This document shows positions 1 through 6,100 of a DNA stretch of 14,067 nt, piece after piece. The position numbers and the translations under genes were made by a program. Where the stretch lies: the NCBI GenBank assembly GCA_026770585.1, contig MU647717.1, forward strand, positions 39,490-53,556. Reading direction: 5' to 3'. This DNA comes from Baffinella frigidus. Taxonomy: Eukaryota; Cryptophyceae; Cryptomonadales; Baffinellaceae. How positions within the stretch are numbered: position 1 is the stretch's first letter; each line of letters opens with the position of its first letter. The notes under the pieces were generated by a model. That model did not search any database. It was not told the DNA's origin and saw only the letters and a list, made by a program, of their open reading frames with translations.

Positions 1-35
1 CCCCCCATCGTCCGACGTGCCCTCTGCCTACCTAG

Positions 36-61
36 GTTCGATCTATAGACAAATTCGTGGT
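36..61 (+). pseudogene. Truncated copy of exon Z
   Basis: About 26 bases match the start of the candidate exon at 151-193, again directly after an AG (CCTAG). A two-base TA insertion after GATCTA shifts the frame and creates a TAG. Homology stops after GTGGT and unrelated sequence follows. It is too broken to code. Confidence 0.6.
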
Positions 62-82
62 ACTCAACAGTGTAATGCGGGA

Positions 83-130
83 CTGAACCCTAAACCCCGA
101 AATAACGAAATAACGAAACCACGAAACACC
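83..130. repeat. Short degenerate repeats
   Basis: A CCCTAAAC unit followed by three related repeats built on ACGAAA (AATAACGAA twice, ACCACGAAA). It lies between the two copies of exon Z. Confidence 0.5.
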
Positions 131-150
131 TAAACCCTCTGGCGCTCCAG

Positions 151-193
151 GTTCGATCTAGACAAATTCGTGGTGGAGGACTTCAAGCGAAAG
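151..193 (+). CDS. cdc14: Candidate CDC14 upstream exon (exon Z)
   Basis: Begins after CTCCAG (3' splice site) and ends at AAAG|GTAGCT (5' splice site). Read from the second base it gives FDLDKFVVEDFKRK, ending in phase 0, which fits the phase-0 start of exon A. The acidic and aromatic pattern resembles the CDC14 linker that reads roughly FdfetFdvdEYehye ahead of the catalytic domain, but the exon is only 14 residues, so the match is suggestive. Support also comes from the truncated copy at 36-61, which starts at the same boundary; the same arrangement is seen around confirmed exons. An unfound exon with the NW..P motif would be needed between this and exon A. Confidence 0.45.
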
Positions 194-3100
194 GTAGCTG
201 CCCGCCCCTATCCCTCACCCCTAAACCCTAAACCCTAAACCCTAAACCCTAAACCCTAAACCCTAAACCCCAAACTCCAAATCCCAAACTCTAGACCCTA
301 AACTCTCAACCCTGAACCCTAAACCCTAAACTCTCAACCCTAAACCCTGAACCCTGAACTCTCAACTCTCAGCCCTCAGCCATTAACCCTCCCGCGCCCC
401 CCCTCCCAGTGCTTCCTGTGCCTCTCAGGCCACGCAGGGCTGGAGGGGGGGGTATTCAAAAGTCATTTTTCGGGGGGAAACGGTATTCAAAAGTCATTTT
501 TCACCAGAAAACGGCTCCAAGAACGCGCCTGGAATACCCTACCCAAGAGCCTGGCGCGGACCCCCCCAGCCGCACGCATCCCCCGCCCTGCACTTCCTAG
601 CTAGGAACTGTTCGTAAGTTGACATGATGGGCGTGTGATACAAATCCATACAAATCCGTCAATTTTGGCGCGGGAAAGAGCCCGGGCGCACCAGACGGGT
701 GGGCCCAGATAGACCGCGACTTTCTAGCACTTTTTAGCGAAGCTTGTCACTTCTTGTGAAGCTTGTCGAGGGCTCACAACCTGCGGTCGGTATCGCGGTC
801 CACTTGATCTCGCCAGTCCACACAGCGGGCTACCAAGGGATTTTCGGCCCAAATCGGGTCACCTTTCCGTTACCTTGTCCATAGGAACCCCCCTATGCCT
901 CTACGGGTTGCCTACCGTAGGGTCGTAGGTCTTATCGCTTAAGGGTTATTCAAAAATCCCTTCGAAGTCCGCTGTGTGGCTGGTGAGCCCCCCATCGTCG
1001 AAGCAATAAGATGAGGAGTCCTGTAACGGTCTATCTGGGCCCACCAGTCTGGAGAGCCCTGGCTCTTTCCCGCGTCAAAGTTGACGGATTTGTACCGCAC
1101 GCCCAGCATGTCAACTTAAGAATAGTCCGCGAGAGAACCCGAGGGAGGCAGCGACAGACTTTCCGCCTCTGACCGGTCGGGAGGGGGGGGACGCAGGACG
1201 GTTGGGTGCCTATGCTTAAGTTGACATGCGGGGTGGGGGGGGGGCAATTCATCCATTTTGGGGCGAAACAGGGCCCGGTCTCACCACATCGATGAGACGA
1301 AATAGACTGAGAGAGAGATATAGGAGTCTGACCGGTCCTAGGGGGGGGGCAGGACGATTCGGGCTACTCGTGCCTCTCGCCCGAGCATGTCAACTTAAGA
1401 ATAGTCCGCTGCCTCTCGCCCGAGCATGTCAACTTAAGAATAGTCCGCGAGCCAACCCAAGTGAGGTAGCGCCAGACGTTCCGCCTCTGACCAGTCAGGA
1501 GGGGGGGGACGCAGGACGGTTGGGTGTCTATGCTTAAGTTGACATGCAGGGTGGGGGGGGGGGGGGGGGGGTTGTCGTCATAAGTGGCCAAGGAGGGCAG
1601 GATTAGTCATCCAGGAGAAACGTGAGTGAGCTACAATCGACGGTCTGCCGCTGACCGGTCGGGCGGGGCCTGCTCACACAGAATGTTTAGGGTTGAGGGT
1701 TTAGATCCTAAACCCTGGAGGTGTATGGAGGTTTACGGAGCCCGGTGGCGCGTCGTCAGGGGATGTGGGGCGGGAACCTCCCGAGGCTCATAACTTTGAG
1801 GCGGACGCAGGACGATTCAACCCTGAACTCTAACTCAGGACGTTTCGGGCTACTCGTGTCTCTCGCCCAAGCATGTCAACTTAAGAATAGTCCGAGAGGC
1901 AACCTGAGTGAGGCAGAGCCAGACCGTCGCTGTGACCGGTCGGGGGAAGCATGACGATTGAACACTAGGCCCTAAATCTTCTTCTTTCTTCTTTATTCAC
2001 CTCTCAAACACTAACGTAGGACGATTGAACCCTACACCCTAACCCGAAACCCTAACTCGGACGATTGAACCCTAAATCCTACATCAGAAACCCTAACCCT
2101 AAACCCTAACTCGGACGATTGAACCCTAAATCCTACATCAGGACGATTCGGGCTACTCGTGCCTCTCGCCCAAGTTCGTCGCGTTCCAGGGGCCGGTGCG
2201 CTAACCCCAAACTCCAAACCCCAAACCCCAAACCCCAAACCCCAAACCCCAAACCCCAATCTCCAAACCCCAATCTCCAAACCCCGAACCCCAAACCCCA
2301 AACCCCAAACCCAAACCCTAAACCCCCCACCCTGAACCCGAAACCCGAAACCCGAAACCCTGCACCCCAACCCCTAAACCATAAACCATAAACCCTGAAC
2401 TAGATTGCGCGGGTGGGCCGACAGGACTATGCGCTCCAAACCCTGAACCCTTACCTTGAACCCCACACCCTAAAACCCAAACCCACACCCTAAAACCCAA
2501 ACCCAAACCCAAACCCTAAACCCCACACGCTAACCCCTAAACCCTGAACCCTAAACCCTAAACCCTATACCCTAGATTGCGCGAGCGGACCGGCCGGACC
2601 ATGCGTTCCAAACCCTGCACCCTAAACCCTGAACCCTGAACCCTGAACCCTGAACCCCATTATTTTGTATATATAACAGATTGCGCGAGCGGACCGGCCG
2701 GACTATGCATTCGAGCCATCACACTTCGTCGAACACTTCAAGGAGGAGGGGGTGGGGGCGGTCGTGCGCCTGAATGAGGCGGAGCATTACGACGCCCAGG
2801 TACCCACACCCTCAACCCTCAACTCTCAACCATCAACCATCAACCATCAACCCTCAACCAAGAACCCTCAACCAAGAACCCTCAGCCAAGAACCCTCAGC
2901 CATCAACCATCAACCATCAACCATCAACCATCAACCATCAACCATCAACCATCAACCATCAACCCTGAACATTGAACCCTGAACCCTGAACCCTAAACAC
3001 CAAACACCAAACACCAAACACCAAACACCAAACCCTAAACCGGAGCATTACGAGTGGGCGAGTGGAGGGTTCAGGGCTTATAGTTGGGGGGGGGGGGGGG

Positions 3101-6100
3101 GGGGTTACATGGCGCAGTCATTGTATCGAGGAGGCTGGCTCATTTGGGGTCTGGTTTTTTTTTTGGGGGGGGGGTCGGGGTTCAGAGCGTGCGGCGCAGG
3201 GCGTAGGGCGCAGGGTGCAGGGTGCAGGGGTACAGGGTGCATGGTACAGGGTACAGGGTGTAATATTTCGTTGTTGAGGCCGCATGATGCAGAGGAAGGC
3301 GCCCGGGTTTAGGGTCGAGGGTGTAGGGTAGGGTGTAGGGGTGTAGGGTGTAGGGGTGTAGGGTGTAGGGGTGTAGGGTGTAGGGTGTGCAGTGATGTAC
3401 CGAGGGAGCAGCCGGGTGCGCGAACCAGCTAGGGTTTAGGATTCGGGGTTTAGGGTTCGTAGTCCACCCTTTTGGGGGTTCGGGGATCAGGGTGTGCCGG
3501 ACGGTATTGCGCGAACCACCCAGCGCTTAGGATTTGTAGTTCCGAATCCAAACCCCGAATCCTAAACCCTGGCTGGTCCGCGGGTGGTGGGTGCTCTGCC
3601 CTAATTGGAGTGCGGTGCCCACCTGTGCCGTGGATTCGGGGTGTGGGGTTCGTAGTCCACCGTGTGTGGTTCGGGGTTTGGGGTTCAGGGTGTGCGGGGC
3701 GGTGTTGCGCGAACCACCCAGGGTTGAGGGTTTGGGATTTGGGTGCGCTGCCCACCTCCTGGTGCCGAAACCTTACTACGGCTCGTCGATCTGTAGGGGA
3801 TTAGGATCCCTGGCCCCCGAACCGCAACCGCTGGATTTTCGGCCGAGGGGTACCAGCTAAACCCTAACGCCTACAGCCTGCACCCCAAACCCTGAGCCCT
3901 GAACCCTGAACCCTGAACCCTGAACCCTGAACCCTGAACCCTGAACCCTGAACCCTGAACTCCAAACTCCAAACCCCAAACCCTAAACCCCAAACCCCAA
4001 ACCGCAGGATTTTGTAAGGCACGGAATCTCGCACCACCATCTCGAATTCGAGGACTGCACGGTATACCACCCACTCGAGGCTGGAAGAGGGGGTATTTTA
4101 AATGTGGGGTTGTTAAATTTGCACCAGTCACGGACAAGGCTAGGGTCCCGTGGACCGCAAAATTCGCTCCGAGACCCAGATTTGAGCCGCTTCGGGTTGG
4201 TAGTGGTACGGAATCGCGCACCAGCATCTCGAATTCGAGGACTGCTCGGTACGGGCCCGCCTCGGAACAGACAGGCCTAATGCAAAACAGTTGCGTTGGA
4301 GGATCACTTATTTGGACGCGACTTGGTTCAAAAGTTTACAATTAGAAGTTTGCTTTTCAAGGCCCTCTATTTATTTTTTACTGAGTCACGTCCAAATAAG
4401 TCTTCATCCTCTTTCCGTATGAAGCCTCGCACAAGCCCGGATAGGCCCGCCTGGGGACGGATAGGCCCGCCTCGGGACTTTCCGGGCCTTTCCGGGCCTG
4501 TACGTCAGGCCCGCTTCAGACAGGCCCGCCTCAGGACGGATGGGCCCGCATCGGGACGGACAGTCCCGGAAAGGCTGGCCTCAGGAAAGACGGGCCCGCC
4601 TCGGGATAGAAAGGCCCGCCTCAGGATAGATAGGCCCGCCTCAGGACGGATGAGCCCGCCTCAGGACGGAAAGGCCCGCCGCGGGACGTTCCTGGCCTGT
4701 CAGTCAGGCTCGCTTCAGACAGGCCCGCCTCAGGACAGATGGGCCCTCCTCTAGATGGATAGGCCAGGCCCGCCTCGGGATAGATGGGCCCGCCTCGGGA
4801 CGGAAAGGCCCGTCTCAGGACAGACAGGCCCTTGACACCCGGACGCCACCAACCCTCAGTGGGGATTAGGTTTCATGGTTAGGATCTTTTTTGAATCCCT
4901 TGATTTGTACCAGAGTGAGTCAGATTCGGGGAGCGAAGCGATTTTTTGAACCCTGGACCATAAACCCCCAAACCCCAAACCCCAACCCCCAAAACCCAAA
5001 ACCCCAATGGAACCTAAACCCTATCCCCTAACCCCTAACCCCTTGACCCAACCAGGTTCCACCGTTCGAAATTATCGAGAAATTCTTCAAAATCTGCGAG
5101 GAGACTAAGGGGGTAAGCCAGCCCCACCCCCGGGACTGCCAAACATCAACTGCGGGATCGATCAAAAATATCACTTTTCTGGCAACGAAAATTACTACAC
5201 AGATGCGTTACTATTACTAGTAAGACCCAATCGTGTGGTAAAATTTCGTTGCCAGAAAGAGAGAAAAAAATCCTCGTTTCCGGTGCTGAGACTAGGGACT
5301 AGCCCCGAAACCGGGTGCGGGACTAGGGGCTAGTCCCGCACCCGAAACCCCAACCTCAAGCCTGAATACTCTTAGAGATAGGGTTTCTTTATTGACAACA
5401 AGTACTCAGCTGGGACTGCAGAAAAACTCAGACCGGCTAACCTGTAGCCCGTGCGAAATACCCTTCATGATTTTTTGGCGGCGGGGTGTTTTGGTTCCGG
5501 GCGTTTGTCCAGATTCGTTTCTGCCCGCTCCCTCCCGACCACGCAGGATTGGAGGGGGGGGGGGGCAAAAGTCATTTTTAAAGGGAAAGCGGTATTCAAA
5601 AGTCAACTTTTAGTAGAAAATGGCTCCAAGTACGACCCTGGAATACCCTACCCTCTTAAGAGCCTGGCGTGGTTCCCGTCCCCTCCCCACGACGTTTGCC
5701 CTGATCGCTGAAGCTCCAATAGCCGTGAAGGGTATTGTAGCGCTGCCTCGGTCGATCCTTGGTCTGATAGCGAGGGGGCAAATTGATCGGGTAATTTGTT
5801 GCCAAAGTGCCCATCGGGCAGTTTGGCACCCACAAATTGGACAAGGATGGTACAAAATTTCGAGTTCATACCCGATTTGAAAAGATCCGTGTGCCCCCTC
5901 AATATCCGACGAAGGCTGGGCTAGCCGTAAATGTTTTTAATCGCCGTCGTAATTGTATTTTATTTTTGTGCGGTAGTTCCTGCTCTAAATGTGTTTGATG
6001 GTACTACTATCTGGGAGTTCTTGCTCTAAATGTGTTTGATGGTACTATATGCAGATGGTAGCGGTGCATTACAAGGCGGGTCTCGGGCGCACGGACAAAA

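Noticed and set aside
1-17. CCCCCCATCGTC shared with 987-999
   Set aside because: Twelve bases, next to the window edge, too short to call a repeat.
212-392. Window start as a chromosome end (telomere)
   Set aside because: The array is short, degenerates into variants, and is followed by similar blocks up to 10 kb away between exons, so it is interstitial.
2032-2370. Gly/Phe/Val-rich repeat protein on the - strand
   Set aside because: Pure translation of the CCCCAAA heptamer block. The same artefact appears at 3864-4227 and 6162-6465.
2803-3038. CRISPR-like array
   Set aside because: Seven-base units without spacers. The surrounding gene is eukaryotic and has introns.
3528-3550. GATTTGTAGTTCCGAATCC as another truncated copy of exon B
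   Set aside because: Only a loose match with gaps over about 20 bases, too weak to separate from chance in repeat-rich DNA.
4296-4754. 152-codon open frame on the + strand
   Set aside because: It runs through a hairpin element and then the 20-bp minisatellite. The Arg/Pro/Gly-rich repeats follow the DNA unit, and no splice or family evidence supports it.
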